From: Vulcanisaeta sp.
GTDB lineage: Archaea; Thermoproteota; Thermoprotei; Thermoproteales; Thermocladiaceae
Direction: 5' to 3'
Assembly: GCA_023256215.1 (NCBI GenBank)
Contig: JAGDXB010000053.1
Coordinates: 9,192-59,933, forward strand
DNA length: 50,742 nucleotides
In this document: one piece after another, positions 41,050 to 49,127 of the stretch
How the letters are laid out: every line of letters starts with the position of its first letter
Position numbering within the stretch: position 1 is the stretch's first letter
The notes under the pieces: generated by a model
What the model was told of the DNA's origin: nothing
The model's database searches: none
What the model saw: the letters and a program-made list of their open reading frames with translations, nothing else
Program-made: the position numbers and the translations under genes

Positions 41050-42119
41050 ATATACACAATACTAACAGGACCCCGTCTCGGCGCAGTTTTACTGCTCATG
41101 ATTACTTGATACCCAACCTTCCTAGCTATCCTATCCACTATGTCTATTACTGTCTCAAGCTCCTCCACTGTGAGCCCTAGATCAACACTATCTATCATTA
41201 GCACAGAGCCAGGGGGCGTAAGCACTAGCTGAACTATTATTGGCAGTAAGGCCTTGAACTTAAGACCAGCGTGATACATCGGAACCCACTTATTGCCGAT
41301 CTTTACGTATCCTGAAATCCTCTTGGGCTCAGTAAAGCCTGCCTTGATCCCCTCCACGCCGAGATCCCTTATTAAGTTCAGGACCTCATTATAGACTTCC
41401 TCGTATTCAGGTCTCGTTTCGATTACGGAGAGCTGATGTACCGTGTATTGCCCATCGGATCCCACAGAGTTCATGGGCAGATCCACCGTAGTCTCGTAAT
41501 CCCTCTTCCACCAACAAGTCCTACCCTCACCAAGGTAATAGAATTTATTCTTTAACATGTTCCTAAGGATAAAGGCTAATGCGTAAGCCATCCTTGTTTG
41601 TTCACCATCGCAGGCCATGAACGCATCCTCACTCATTACGTGGGTAGGCGCGATGCAGAGCTTTGTACTTACAGGATGTGTAACCACACCACTATTACCA
41701 ACCTTCTCTACAACGGCAATTAACTCATCGTTCAGATATATCTCCTGCCTAACCCAATAATCACTAAGCCTGAAACTGTAGTGATACCCTATGATAGATC
41801 CTTTGTTAATATTAACACCGAGACTTCGGCCGAGGCCCTCACCATCATTATCGACCTCATAATGGACACCTATCGTTATAGTCTCATTGGGATTAAGTCC
41901 ATAAACCATATCAGTTGGTTCATGAATAACCAACAAATTGCCTTCAAGGACAATCCACTCCTCACCCCTACTCTGCATTAAGAGCGCCAGGGCTTCCATC
42001 AAGCTCGTCTTCCCTGAACCACTACGCCCAACAATCAGGGTATTGCCACTGAACTTAACCATCAATTCCTTACCTATGCCCTTAAACCCCTTAACCACTG
42101 CCTTTACGAGTTTCGTCAT
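41046..42119 (-). CDS. P-loop ATPase of SMC/ABC type with atypical Walker B
   Basis: 357 residues. An SMC-like N-terminal arrangement (MVKFSGNTLIVGRSGSGKTSLMEALA) places the Walker A at about 31-39. The far C-terminus has GSVLMIDSVDLGLTVEELETV, a Walker B where the residue after the Asp is Ser rather than the usual catalytic Glu, then VIMSSKTAP as a possible D- or H-loop region. The intervening 250 residues are unrecognised and include AAA-like strands and a Cys-Trp-Trp group. No ABC signature LSGG is visible; it may hydrolyse ATP slowly or act as a switch. The frame extends to 42143; I chose ATG 42119 because GGTTGATGGGG precedes it. It overlaps the small upstream gene by 29 nt. Confidence 0.7.
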   Translation of the reverse strand: MTKLVKAVVKGFKGIGKELMVKFSGNTLIVGRSGSGKTSLMEALALLMQSRGEEWIVLEGNLLVIHEPTDMVYGLNPNETITIGVHYEVDNDGEGLGRSLGVNINKGSIIGYHYSFRLSDYWVRQEIYLNDELIAVVEKVGNSGVVTHPVSTKLCIAPTHVMSEDAFMACDGEQTRMAYALAFILRNMLKNKFYYLGEGRTCWWKRDYETTVDLPMNSVGSDGQYTVHQLSVIETRPEYEEVYNEVLNLIRDLGVEGIKAGFTEPKRISGYVKIGNKWVPMYHAGLKFKALLPIIVQLVLTPPGSVLMIDSVDLGLTVEELETVIDIVDRIARKVGYQVIMSSKTAPRRGPVSIVYI

Positions 42120-42363
42120 CCCCATCAACCAAGGCATAAGCAATTATTAATATTCCCCCAACGTTACCAAGATTCACATTATTAATACTAATACCGACCT
42201 GCTTAATACTACGTGATCCAGCAACACTCTCTAGCTCGCTTAAGGCCTTATTCAATGCATCATCCAGCCTATTCAGGGCAACCTCGAACTCCACACCCCT
42301 AGTTAGTTGACCGACACTGACATTAAGTGGTATGAACTTCCTAACGTGGATTATCCTAGTCAT
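42091..42363 (-). CDS. Small hypothetical protein coupled to the P-loop ATPase
   Basis: 90 residues: a strand-rich first third (IIHVRKFIPLNVSVGQLTRG), an amphipathic helix (LNRLDDALNKALSELESVAG), and another strand pair (VGISINNVNLGNVGGILIIAYALVDG). I do not recognise it. It is likely real because a TATA-like GTATTTTTATT (about 42384-42394 on the minus strand) is 25-27 nt before its ATG and the downstream ATPase start lies inside its last codons, a strong sign of coupled translation. It could be a subunit or regulator of that ATPase. Confidence 0.6.
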   Translation of the reverse strand: MTRIIHVRKFIPLNVSVGQLTRGVEFEVALNRLDDALNKALSELESVAGSRSIKQVGISINNVNLGNVGGILIIAYALVDGDDETRKGSG

Positions 42364-42444
42364 TGTTGCTTAAACCCTCATGAGAATAAAAATACCTTTC
42401 CGCAGGGATAAGCTTATTTTTCTTACATTAAAAAGTGATTCGTA

Positions 42445-42942
42445 ATGGAGATAGTCTTTACACCATGGCGATGGACCTACATAAAGTCAACAAACAATAA
42501 GGGGTCAGGTTGCGCATTGTGTGCGTATTTACATGGTGATGATGGATTAGTCGTTTACAGGGGTAGGTATTGCTTTATAGTTATGAATAAGTATCCGTAC
42601 AATATCGGTCATGTCATGATCGTACCCAATAGGCATGTACCATCGATTACGGACCTAAGTACTGAAGAAATACAGGAGTGCTCGGCACTTTTGGTGGCTA
42701 TTGTTAAGGCATTGATGGAGGTTCTTGGTATTGATTATGAAGATTTCGACATAGGGATAAACATAGGTAGGGTTGCTGGGGCCGGTATTGAGGAGCATAT
42801 GCACATACACGTTGTTCCAAAACCATCGGCCATAAGGTTCACGGTTACTGATCCCGACTCTGTCGCTAACCAAACTAGAGAAATAGCTGCTAGGTTAAGA
42901 AGTACTTTGCGTCTCATGAAGGTACAGGTTATAAACACTTAA
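42445..42942 (+). CDS. HIT family hydrolase/AP4A-type protein
   Basis: 165 residues of the histidine triad family. The active-site triad is HMHIHVV (EEHMHIHVVPKP), with NIGHVMIVPNRHVPSITDL upstream, as in Fhit-like and AP4A-phosphorylase-like enzymes. Near the N-terminus GCALCAYL holds a CxxC that in several HIT proteins binds zinc. The enzyme likely cleaves a nucleotide phosphoanhydride or phosphoramidate; the natural substrate is open. CTTATTTTT (42413-42421) is about 28 nt from the ATG. The next gene follows after only 14 nt. Confidence 0.9.
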   Translation: MEIVFTPWRWTYIKSTNNKGSGCALCAYLHGDDGLVVYRGRYCFIVMNKYPYNIGHVMIVPNRHVPSITDLSTEEIQECSALLVAIVKALMEVLGIDYEDFDIGINIGRVAGAGIEEHMHIHVVPKPSAIRFTVTDPDSVANQTREIAARLRSTLRLMKVQVINT

Positions 42943-42956
42943 TACGCAAAGTTCAT

Positions 42957-43856
42957 GTGCCATTCACCGGGGAGCCCTTTAAGGCATTGCTTACGGAGAT
43001 AGTGACACCTAGGTACGCATACTCATTAATGGATTCATTAAAATGCGGGTCATTGATAAACAGGGAGCCGCTGATTATATCCATAGGAACTGGGGTTAGG
43101 CGTATTGCCATAATAACCGGCTTCTCGTTGAACGACTACAAAATAAGCAACTCACTCCTATACATGTTGTTAAGCAGATGTACTGGCGACGCCTACACAA
43201 TACCGACATTTAGTGCTCCACAGCTTTCTAAATGGACCATAAACATAGTGCCCATGGCTAATCCCTGGCCCTTTAATTCATGGGAGATAATCCGCGGAAA
43301 GGATTCCTTTTACTTAATGGATGATGAGGGTGTTCTCGTGAGATACGACGCATTGGCACTTAAGAGTAGGTACTCGATTAAGCTTCATAATTCAATTAAT
43401 GAAATAAAGCCTGAGCTTATAATAATGCTTGAAGGTTCGGATAGGTGGTCCACGGTAGTGCCCGAACCATTCATCATAGATAATTACGAATCCATGAAGT
43501 CCGATCCTGCCGATTTCCTAAGCCATTTCTCCTACGAGGGTTATCCCACAATAATCGTCTCAATACCTCGGGATGCCAATCATCGTGAGATATCAAACAC
43601 AATAATACAGCTGATTAGGGATCACGAAATTAGAAAGCAGGAGATGAAGCCCCTCGAGTTGGTTGTTAAGGTTAATGGCGATATTAATAATATCATAAAT
43701 ATACTTAGGGTACATGGCTTATTAATTGGTGTTGATGGCAATAAATTAATCATTAGGGCTAGCGACAGATCGCAGGCATTACTAAATGCCCTAATAGATA
43801 ATAACCTGGTTGAGCATTACTTCAATGTTGAAATTACTGAGATACATCTTCAATAG
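42957..43856 (+). CDS. Hypothetical protein, possibly a degenerate M14/AstE-like domain
   Basis: 299 residues beginning with GTG, for which TTATAAAC at about 42930-42937 is a suitable TATA-like box. The order IAIITGFSLNDYKISNSLLYMLLSR then INIVPMANPWPFNSW resembles the zinc carboxypeptidase/AstE pattern in which a GxHGxE motif is followed by a NPxG strand, but the His and Glu of the zinc site are absent here. The C-terminal 90 residues are a separate alpha/beta unit. If the resemblance is true, this is a catalytically dead relative; it may equally be an unrelated fold. It follows the HIT gene by 14 nt. Confidence 0.5.
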   Translation: MPFTGEPFKALLTEIVTPRYAYSLMDSLKCGSLINREPLIISIGTGVRRIAIITGFSLNDYKISNSLLYMLLSRCTGDAYTIPTFSAPQLSKWTINIVPMANPWPFNSWEIIRGKDSFYLMDDEGVLVRYDALALKSRYSIKLHNSINEIKPELIIMLEGSDRWSTVVPEPFIIDNYESMKSDPADFLSHFSYEGYPTIIVSIPRDANHREISNTIIQLIRDHEIRKQEMKPLELVVKVNGDINNIINILRVHGLLIGVDGNKLIIRASDRSQALLNALIDNNLVEHYFNVEITEIHLQ

Positions 43857-43934
43857 TCCTAAAGTCCTAAATTAACTACCTTTGTAAGTGGGAAGAAAAG
43901 GTTAATTACATAAAAATTGAGACTATTTAAAATT

Positions 43935-44993
43935 ATGGAGAAGCTCGTACTTGCATATTCGGATAAATACTTGAATTACAACTTTGGCGCATGGCATCCC
44001 TTCAAACCATACAGAGAAAGAGAGTTAGTGGAATTGGTAAGGAGACATGGCTTATTAGGTACTTATGTCGATATTGTTGAACCTGAACCTGCGTCAGATG
44101 AGGATTTACTGCTTGTCCACACGAGGGATTACCTAGATTTTGTGAAGAGGGCCAGTGAAAGTGGTGTTGGTTATTTGGATTACGGAGATACTCCGGCCTT
44201 TAAGGGCGTTCATGAGGCTGCTGCCATTAGGGTTGGAGGTACGTTATTAGTTACGAAATTAGTCCTTGAGGGTAAGTATTTACATGGCTTTAACCCAGGA
44301 GGAGGTTTTCACCATGCGAAACCCAGCGAGGCGGCAGGTTTTTGCGTATATAATGATATTGCGGTAGCCATTAGGTGGCTTAGGAAGAATGGTGTTAGGC
44401 GTGTTGCCGTGGTTGACGTGGACGTTCATCACGCAGACGGTACACAGGAGATATTTAATAATGAGGACGTACTCCTGATCTCTACCCATGGTTATGATGG
44501 ACGTTTTTATCCAGGTACCGGGTGGATTGATGAGGATGGTGTAGGTGCTGGTAAGGGTCTTAAGGTAAACATACCATTACCTCCACGTACTGGTGATGAT
44601 ATCTATTCCATGGTAATTGATGAGATAATAAGACCAATGCTCGAGAAGTACTCGCCCGAATTCGTGATACTTCAGTTCGGCATTGATGCACATGCTGGCG
44701 ATGAGTTAGGAATACTGAATTTAACAACAACATCCTACATCAAGATCATAAATACTGTCCATGAAATAGCCCATAGGTACTCTAACGGTAAACTCGTACT
44801 AACTGGCGGTGGTGGTTACGACGTTTGGAATACTGTTAAAACCTGGTTCCTGGCCGTGATCCTACTTACGGAGCCTAGCAATATCAATAGATATAGTGAT
44901 TACATGGATAAGGAACCCACAGCAACACCTGGTCGTTACTATGAGGAGGCCCTATACGTAATAGATGCGGTAAAGGAGAGATTCGGCATTTAA
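43935..44993 (+). CDS. Histone deacetylase-family amidohydrolase (AcuC-like)
   Basis: 352 residues of the arginase/deacetylase fold. All HDAC motifs are present: LVHTRDYLDFVKRA, GGGFHHAKPSEAAGFCVYND with the paired catalytic His, VDVDVHHADGTQEIFN (zinc Asp and His), LISTHGYDGRFYPG, LQFGIDAHAGDELG with the second zinc Asp, and LTGGGGYDVWN. Bacterial and archaeal members act on acetylated small molecules, acetyl-polyamines or proteins such as Alba; the target here cannot be deduced. A TTG at 43917 opens the frame; the ATG at 43935 lies about 24 nt from TTACATAAAA (43906-43915), and MEKLVLAYSDKY fits the family start. Confidence 0.92.
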   Translation: MEKLVLAYSDKYLNYNFGAWHPFKPYRERELVELVRRHGLLGTYVDIVEPEPASDEDLLLVHTRDYLDFVKRASESGVGYLDYGDTPAFKGVHEAAAIRVGGTLLVTKLVLEGKYLHGFNPGGGFHHAKPSEAAGFCVYNDIAVAIRWLRKNGVRRVAVVDVDVHHADGTQEIFNNEDVLLISTHGYDGRFYPGTGWIDEDGVGAGKGLKVNIPLPPRTGDDIYSMVIDEIIRPMLEKYSPEFVILQFGIDAHAGDELGILNLTTTSYIKIINTVHEIAHRYSNGKLVLTGGGGYDVWNTVKTWFLAVILLTEPSNINRYSDYMDKEPTATPGRYYEEALYVIDAVKERFGI

Positions 44994-45008
44994 TGCGGGG
45001 TAGATCAT

Positions 45009-45251
45009 TTATTCAATACGTGATATTCTCTTTGTCTGGAAGGATCTGACCTTAACTATTATCCTATAACCGCAGTACGGGCAGTGAACGCCCGGCGTTA
45101 TCATATCCTCAAGTGAGAATACTCTACCACACCTAAGGCACATGTAGGTTTTTCTACCAGCAATCCCACCACCAGCCGCTTCCTCACCACCCTCACCCGG
45201 TACACTAGTTGGCGCCTCTTCACCACCTTCTTCGAAGAATTCCTCGCTCAC
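45009..45251 (-). CDS. rpo12: RNA polymerase subunit Rpo12 (RpoP) with acidic N-terminal extension
   Basis: 80 residues. The C-terminal 46 are the archaeal RpoP/Rpo12 zinc ribbon: YMCLRCGRVFSLEDM with CxxC, HCPYCGYRIIVKVRS with the second CxxC. The subunit bridges the large RNA polymerase core subunits and is essential. Unlike the usual 45-50 residue protein, it starts with about 32 residues rich in Glu and Gly (EEFFEEGGEEAPTSVPGEGG), which I see as an extension. It begins with GTG, fixed by CTTAAATTA (45274-45282, read on the minus strand as TAATTTAAG) 27 nt upstream. nadM lies upstream on the same strand. Confidence 0.92.
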   Translation of the reverse strand: MSEEFFEEGGEEAPTSVPGEGGEEAAGGGIAGRKTYMCLRCGRVFSLEDMITPGVHCPYCGYRIIVKVRSFQTKRISRIE

Positions 45252-45273
45252 GTAATACCGATGGCACTACCCC

Positions 45274-45282
45274 CTTAAATTA
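45274..45282 (-). promoter_or_regulatory. TATA-like box of rpo12
   Basis: TAATTTAAG on the minus strand, centred 27 nt before the GTG at 45251. Its position supports translation of the whole acidic extension. It lies across the stop region of nadM (stop at 45280). Confidence 0.5.
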
Positions 45283-45795
45283 TTTTTGCATTATTCGCCT
45301 AACCCTCTCCTCAGCATTTATTTTATCTAACACAGGTAAAACCCCACTTGCGACTAAATCCCGCCATGACCTATCACCCGCAGCCATCAACTCCCTTATC
45401 CTAGTACCGCTATAGACCTCCTTATTGAAGAGCGGTGTGTTGAAGACCTTAATACCACCATACTCAAGGCATAGTTTAGTAAACTCGTCGTTAGTATATG
45501 CTAGGTCAAATGATGGGCAGTGTTCACGTACATATGCAAACCACAGAGCCGAATCGCCCTTGGTATCAGGTACTGCACAGTACATAACCCTATCCAACAA
45601 ATGCAATTCCTTAAGCATGGAGTAAAGCATCTCAATTCTCTCACCAACAGTGAAGGGATTCCTCGGCGTGAAGGATTCATTGGATGAGCCAATAGCCACC
45701 ACCAACTCCTCATACTTACTCAGCAACCACTTAATGACCTCCTCATGCCCCCTATGCAGTGGTTGAAATCTACCAACAAATAACGCCCTCACCAT
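45280..45795 (-). CDS. nadM: Archaeal NMN adenylyltransferase NadM
   Basis: 171 residues, the normal length of archaeal NadM, which joins NMN and ATP to NAD. The nucleotidyltransferase motif GRFQPLHRGHEEVI (with HxGH as HRGH) lies at the N-terminus, then IGSSNESFTPRNPFTVGERIEM for ribose and nicotinamide binding, and VYSGTRIRELMAAG, the second signature (ISSTxIR-like). The ATG at 45807 also starts the frame; AGATAAAAT (about 45818-45826 on the minus strand) fits ATG 45795 better, which gives the family-like MVRALFVGRFQP. It is read before rpo12 with 28 nt between them. Confidence 0.93.
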   Translation of the reverse strand: MVRALFVGRFQPLHRGHEEVIKWLLSKYEELVVAIGSSNESFTPRNPFTVGERIEMLYSMLKELHLLDRVMYCAVPDTKGDSALWFAYVREHCPSFDLAYTNDEFTKLCLEYGGIKVFNTPLFNKEVYSGTRIRELMAAGDRSWRDLVASGVLPVLDKINAEERVRRIMQK

Positions 45796-45869
45796 ATGAT
45801 TATCCATGTGGGAGGATCATTTTATCTATTTCCCACTTAATCCTTAAATGACTAAGTTTAGGGATTTAG

Positions 45870-46850
45870 ATGATTATGGTTACAATTAAGGATACCGAGG
45901 TTACGCTTGTGGAGGCCGTACAACCATTCGACATAAACTCGCTGGGGAACCTCTTTGGCGGCCGTATGCTTGAGTGGATGGCCAATATTGGGACGGTGGC
46001 GGCAACGCGGTTTTCAGGTGGTCCGGCAGTGCTCGCTTACTTAGATAGGCATTTCTTCATTAGGCCTGTTAGGCTTGGTGAGTTTGTAATACTTAAGGCT
46101 AGGGTTGAGTACGTGGGTACGTCCTCCATGGAGGTCAGGATAGAGGCTTGGAGGGAGGGTTTAGGCGGTAAGCAGGCTTTGGTTACTATGACTACTGCTT
46201 CGTACGTCGCTGTTGACGAGTATGGCGTCCCAAGGCCAATAAATAATAGGCTTGAGCCTTCAAGTGACGAGGTGCAGATTTATGAGGAGGCGAGGCGGAG
46301 GTATGAAGATAGGAAGAGAAAGATTGAGGATAGGAAGTTTAAGCGTTTTGACCTAACGGACCCAACAGTAGGTCTTAGGTGGCGTGTTGAGTCTAGTCGG
46401 TGGGCAACACCGTCAGATGCCTTTGTTGGTAATCTCGTGTCTGGTGGTAGGTTGTTGGCATGGCTAGACGAGATAGCAGGCCTATTGGCGGCTAGGTATT
46501 CAGGCGGTATAGCTGTGACAGGCTCAGTTGATGAGACGGCCTTCTACTCGCCAATTAGGGTTGGTGATATTGTGACTGTGAGGGCCGGCATTACGTACGT
46601 GGGCAAGTCATCAATGGAAATACTACTTGATGTAATTGCTCAGGGCGCCTTCGGCCACGCCAGGCACGTATGCACTGCATATTATACATACGTTCATGTA
46701 GATAGTTCGGGAAGACCCGTACCTGTTCCTGAGTACGTGCCCAGCAATGACTATGAGAGGAAGCTATTCGCGGAAGGTGAAAGGAGGAGGCAGGTTAGGG
46801 ATGAGGAGTTGTTAAGGATAAAGAGGATGTGGGGTGTTAGCGAGGCTTAG
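45870..46850 (+). CDS. Double-hotdog acyl-CoA thioesterase
   Basis: 326 residues formed by two hotdog domains in tandem. Each half has the acyl-CoA thioesterase pattern: NSLGNLFGGRMLEWMANIGTVAA and AYLDRHFFIRPVRLGEFV in the first, GNLVSGGRLLAWLDEIAGLLAA and TAFYSPIRVGDIVTVRAG in the second. The catalytic Asn/Asp positions differ between halves: N-x-x-G in the first, GN-x-x-S in the second. The two halves are joined by a basic helix (RRRYEDRKRKIEDRK). Such enzymes release free acyl groups from CoA in the cytosol. ATGs at 45870 and 45876 are equally compatible with CTTAAATG upstream. The end overlaps the convergent rrp4 by 14 nt. Confidence 0.85.
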   Translation: MIMVTIKDTEVTLVEAVQPFDINSLGNLFGGRMLEWMANIGTVAATRFSGGPAVLAYLDRHFFIRPVRLGEFVILKARVEYVGTSSMEVRIEAWREGLGGKQALVTMTTASYVAVDEYGVPRPINNRLEPSSDEVQIYEEARRRYEDRKRKIEDRKFKRFDLTDPTVGLRWRVESSRWATPSDAFVGNLVSGGRLLAWLDEIAGLLAARYSGGIAVTGSVDETAFYSPIRVGDIVTVRAGITYVGKSSMEILLDVIAQGAFGHARHVCTAYYTYVHVDSSGRPVPVPEYVPSNDYERKLFAEGERRRQVRDEELLRIKRMWGVSEA

Positions 46851-47562
46851 TGGTGCTCGTTGTTTTACTGCCCTTGTATTGGGAAACCATCGACCTAACC
46901 CTATCGGTTAAACCACTGGTGTGGCTTTCAGCTTCTATGAACTTAATAACCCTAGCAACGAAGGATTCATCCTTAGGATCCCTGCATCTAATCCATATTC
47001 TCCCATTCTGGCCCACGGTCACGTCACAGCCAAGCTCCTCACTGAAGATACCCACCATAGAGCCCCTCCTGCCAATAACCCTAGCCACCTTACTAGCGTC
47101 AATCTCAACGAGCGTACCACCCTCAATCCTGCCCAACCTAGCCTCCTTAAGCGTTAATGTGACTGGAGTATCCTTAGTTAGGTTGAAGTCTATTATTCTC
47201 GCAAGCACTATATCGCCAATATTCAATAAGCTCTTTAGGTCAACCATCGTTAGATCAACAGGCTTAAGCGTTGCCTCCTGAATAGGTAGGTAGGCTGGGT
47301 AGGGGGAATTTATATCCACAACCCATCCAGTGAGCCCAATATCTGTTATGTAGCCAATCACAATATCGCCAGTCCTGGGCTTGTAAATACCACTCAGCGG
47401 TATCACCTCAATATCGCGCTCGCCCTTAATACTAACGAGACCAACCACTGCGGAGTAGGCGGCGTCGCCATCCCAGTAGATACTACCTGTCACATTATAA
47501 TCCCTAGTGGCTATAATATCGCCAGGCAGCACTATCTGTTTATCACTCACGTATAGAGGCAT
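46837..47562 (-). CDS. rrp4: Exosome RNA-binding cap subunit Rrp4
   Basis: 241 residues. The Rrp4 order is intact: an N-terminal domain (VSDKQIVLPGDIIATR), an S1 domain in the middle (GDIVIGYITDIGLTGWVVDINSP, ending in LKSLLNIGDIVLARI), and a KH domain with the GxxG loop in ARVIGRRGSMVGIFSEELGC, then VGQNGRIWIRC. Rrp4 trimers cap the Rrp41-Rrp42 ring and bring RNA to it. ATG 47568 is two codons earlier; MPLYVSDKQIVLPG at 47562 matches the family. TTTATTTTTAATCC upstream (47587-47600) is AT-rich and may drive it. It follows SBDS after 50 nt on the same strand. Confidence 0.94.
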   Translation of the reverse strand: MPLYVSDKQIVLPGDIIATRDYNVTGSIYWDGDAAYSAVVGLVSIKGERDIEVIPLSGIYKPRTGDIVIGYITDIGLTGWVVDINSPYPAYLPIQEATLKPVDLTMVDLKSLLNIGDIVLARIIDFNLTKDTPVTLTLKEARLGRIEGGTLVEIDASKVARVIGRRGSMVGIFSEELGCDVTVGQNGRIWIRCRDPKDESFVARVIKFIEAESHTSGLTDRVRSMVSQYKGSKTTSTTKPR

Positions 47563-47612
47563 AATCAATAAGCCAACAGACTTAATTTATTTATTTTTAA
47601 TCCTCGTGCCGC

Positions 47613-48311
47613 CTACGACGTAGATATTATCTTAACATCACCAGTACCGTGCGTCAGCTCATTAACCTTAGCTATTATCGTATCCTGAAGGCCAGCAGGC
47701 ACCTCCAACTGCATAACCAAGGATCCATCGCCCTCAAATCTCTCCTTAATCACCCTACCCATTCTAGACAGGTTGCTCCTAACCTTATGCGCATGCTCAG
47801 CAGGAGCCCTGACCTCGAGAACACTAATAGCAACCTTAAGCGGCAACACCCTCTGCAGGGCCTTTATTATGGCGTTGACCTGCTCCTCCACAGGTTTGAA
47901 CGGGTCTATGGCAACATCCACCTGCTGCATCGCAGCCTCAACCCTCTGTGGCGGTACTGGAGTCCTGGTCCTAGTATCAATACAGTTCCTACTAATCCAA
48001 TCAATTATTTGCTTCCTCTTCTGCTCAATCAACCTCCTCCTCTGCTCAGCAGTTAATGGTAACTCGCCATTCTTAACAATGAATTCGGCTACCTTCCTAG
48101 GGTCCGTGGTCTTGAAAACCCTCATTAAAGACTCCTCACTAGCCCTAAGCCCCTTCCTCGCATCCTTATATATTGTGTCCGTGATCAAGACCTTATCAAT
48201 ACCTATAGGCTTACCAAGCCTCATCTCGAGCGCCGCATCAGGATCCACAAGTATCTCAAAGACATAGCCCTCCTTCTCATACCTAGCAATGACATAATTC
48301 CTCTTGCTCAT
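47613..48311 (-). CDS. sbds: Ribosome maturation factor SBDS/Sdo1
   Basis: 232 residues with the three SBDS domains: N-terminal FYSH (YVIARYEKEGYVFEILVDPDAAL, ITDTIYKDARKGLRAS), a helical middle (TAEQRRRLIEQKRKQIIDWISRNCID, PQRVEAAMQQV) and a ferredoxin-like C-terminal domain (LPLKVAISVLEVRAPAEHAHKV). SBDS helps release aIF6 from the large subunit. In many archaea it sits between psmA and the exosome genes; here only rrp4 is next to it. GGAATTAAAACTCCC (48331-48345, minus strand) is centred 27 nt before the ATG and gives a leaderless start. Confidence 0.96.
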   Translation of the reverse strand: MSKRNYVIARYEKEGYVFEILVDPDAALEMRLGKPIGIDKVLITDTIYKDARKGLRASEESLMRVFKTTDPRKVAEFIVKNGELPLTAEQRRRLIEQKRKQIIDWISRNCIDTRTRTPVPPQRVEAAMQQVDVAIDPFKPVEEQVNAIIKALQRVLPLKVAISVLEVRAPAEHAHKVRSNLSRMGRVIKERFEGDGSLVMQLEVPAGLQDTIIAKVNELTHGTGDVKIISTS

Positions 48312-48368
48312 GCCAAGTAAGCCCTAGGCAGGGAGTTTTAATTCCTTACCACAATCACCGCATAATTG

Positions 48369-49127
48369 TCACAACGACCTCCACCTAGCAACCTTCAATG
48401 TAAGTACAGTGCCGATCACGCACCAAACAATCTCAGAAACATAGGCCAGGGCAAGCTGGAACGATGAGTAATGAGCTATACCTAAGATACCCTGCAGCAC
48501 CATGGCGCTCGAGGACGTAGGCACTAGGTAAGCAACCCACCACATGCTCCACAGGTACGTGGCTGGATAATAAACCGGTGGTAGAATCCCAAGTACTAAG
48601 GTCATTAGACTCACCACAGCCCAGGTATAGCGTATGTACGTGAACAGTGTTGAGGAGTAGAAGGCTACCGACGATACCGCATACCACAAAAGGACTAAGG
48701 ATAGGGCGATTTCCAAGGCCCCTTCCGCACTAATGGCCGACTTGATCACGAGCAATACCGAGAACAATACAATGCCAGGCAAGGTAAACACAACCTCACT
48801 TAACGCTAATCCAACAGCATAGGCCAATGGGTTTGTCGGCGTTGCAACAATCATCTGCTGAAACTTAAGCTCAAGCCTATAGTAGGCTGCATCGCCAATT
48901 AAGGCCGTACCACTTGATAACATGGTCCACACTAAACCACCAACGATACCCATCATCAGGCCCATACCCTTATACAGAATAGTTAGCAATATGAGCAGTG
49001 ACACAGGCATGGCCAACGTCGAGATGGTCCAGAGGGGTGACCTAAATATCGGCAATAAACCATTTAACCAGGCAAGCACCAATACAGCCCTTAATTGATG
49101 CCGCAGGCCACCCCTAACCCTCCTCAT
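48369..49127 (-). CDS. ABC-2 type transporter permease
   Basis: 252 residues with about six membrane helices: LRAVLVLAWLNGLLPIF, ISTLAMPVSLLILLTILY, GIVGGLVWTMLSSGTALI, AVGLALSEVVFTLPGIVLFSVLLVIK, LEIALSLVLLWYAVSSVAFYSS, and the last spans up to LALAYVSEIVWCVIGTVLTL. The cytosolic loop LELKFQQMIVATPTNPLAYAVGLALSE is the typical coupling region of ABC-2 permeases. With the ATPase encoded just upstream it forms an exporter of drugs, polysaccharide or lipid; the substrate is unknown. The frame reaches 49163, but the ATG at 49127 follows GGTGAGGGT and leaves only a 14-nt overlap with the ATPase. Confidence 0.85.
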   Translation of the reverse strand: MRRVRGGLRHQLRAVLVLAWLNGLLPIFRSPLWTISTLAMPVSLLILLTILYKGMGLMMGIVGGLVWTMLSSGTALIGDAAYYRLELKFQQMIVATPTNPLAYAVGLALSEVVFTLPGIVLFSVLLVIKSAISAEGALEIALSLVLLWYAVSSVAFYSSTLFTYIRYTWAVVSLMTLVLGILPPVYYPATYLWSMWWVAYLVPTSSSAMVLQGILGIAHYSSFQLALAYVSEIVWCVIGTVLTLKVARWRSL

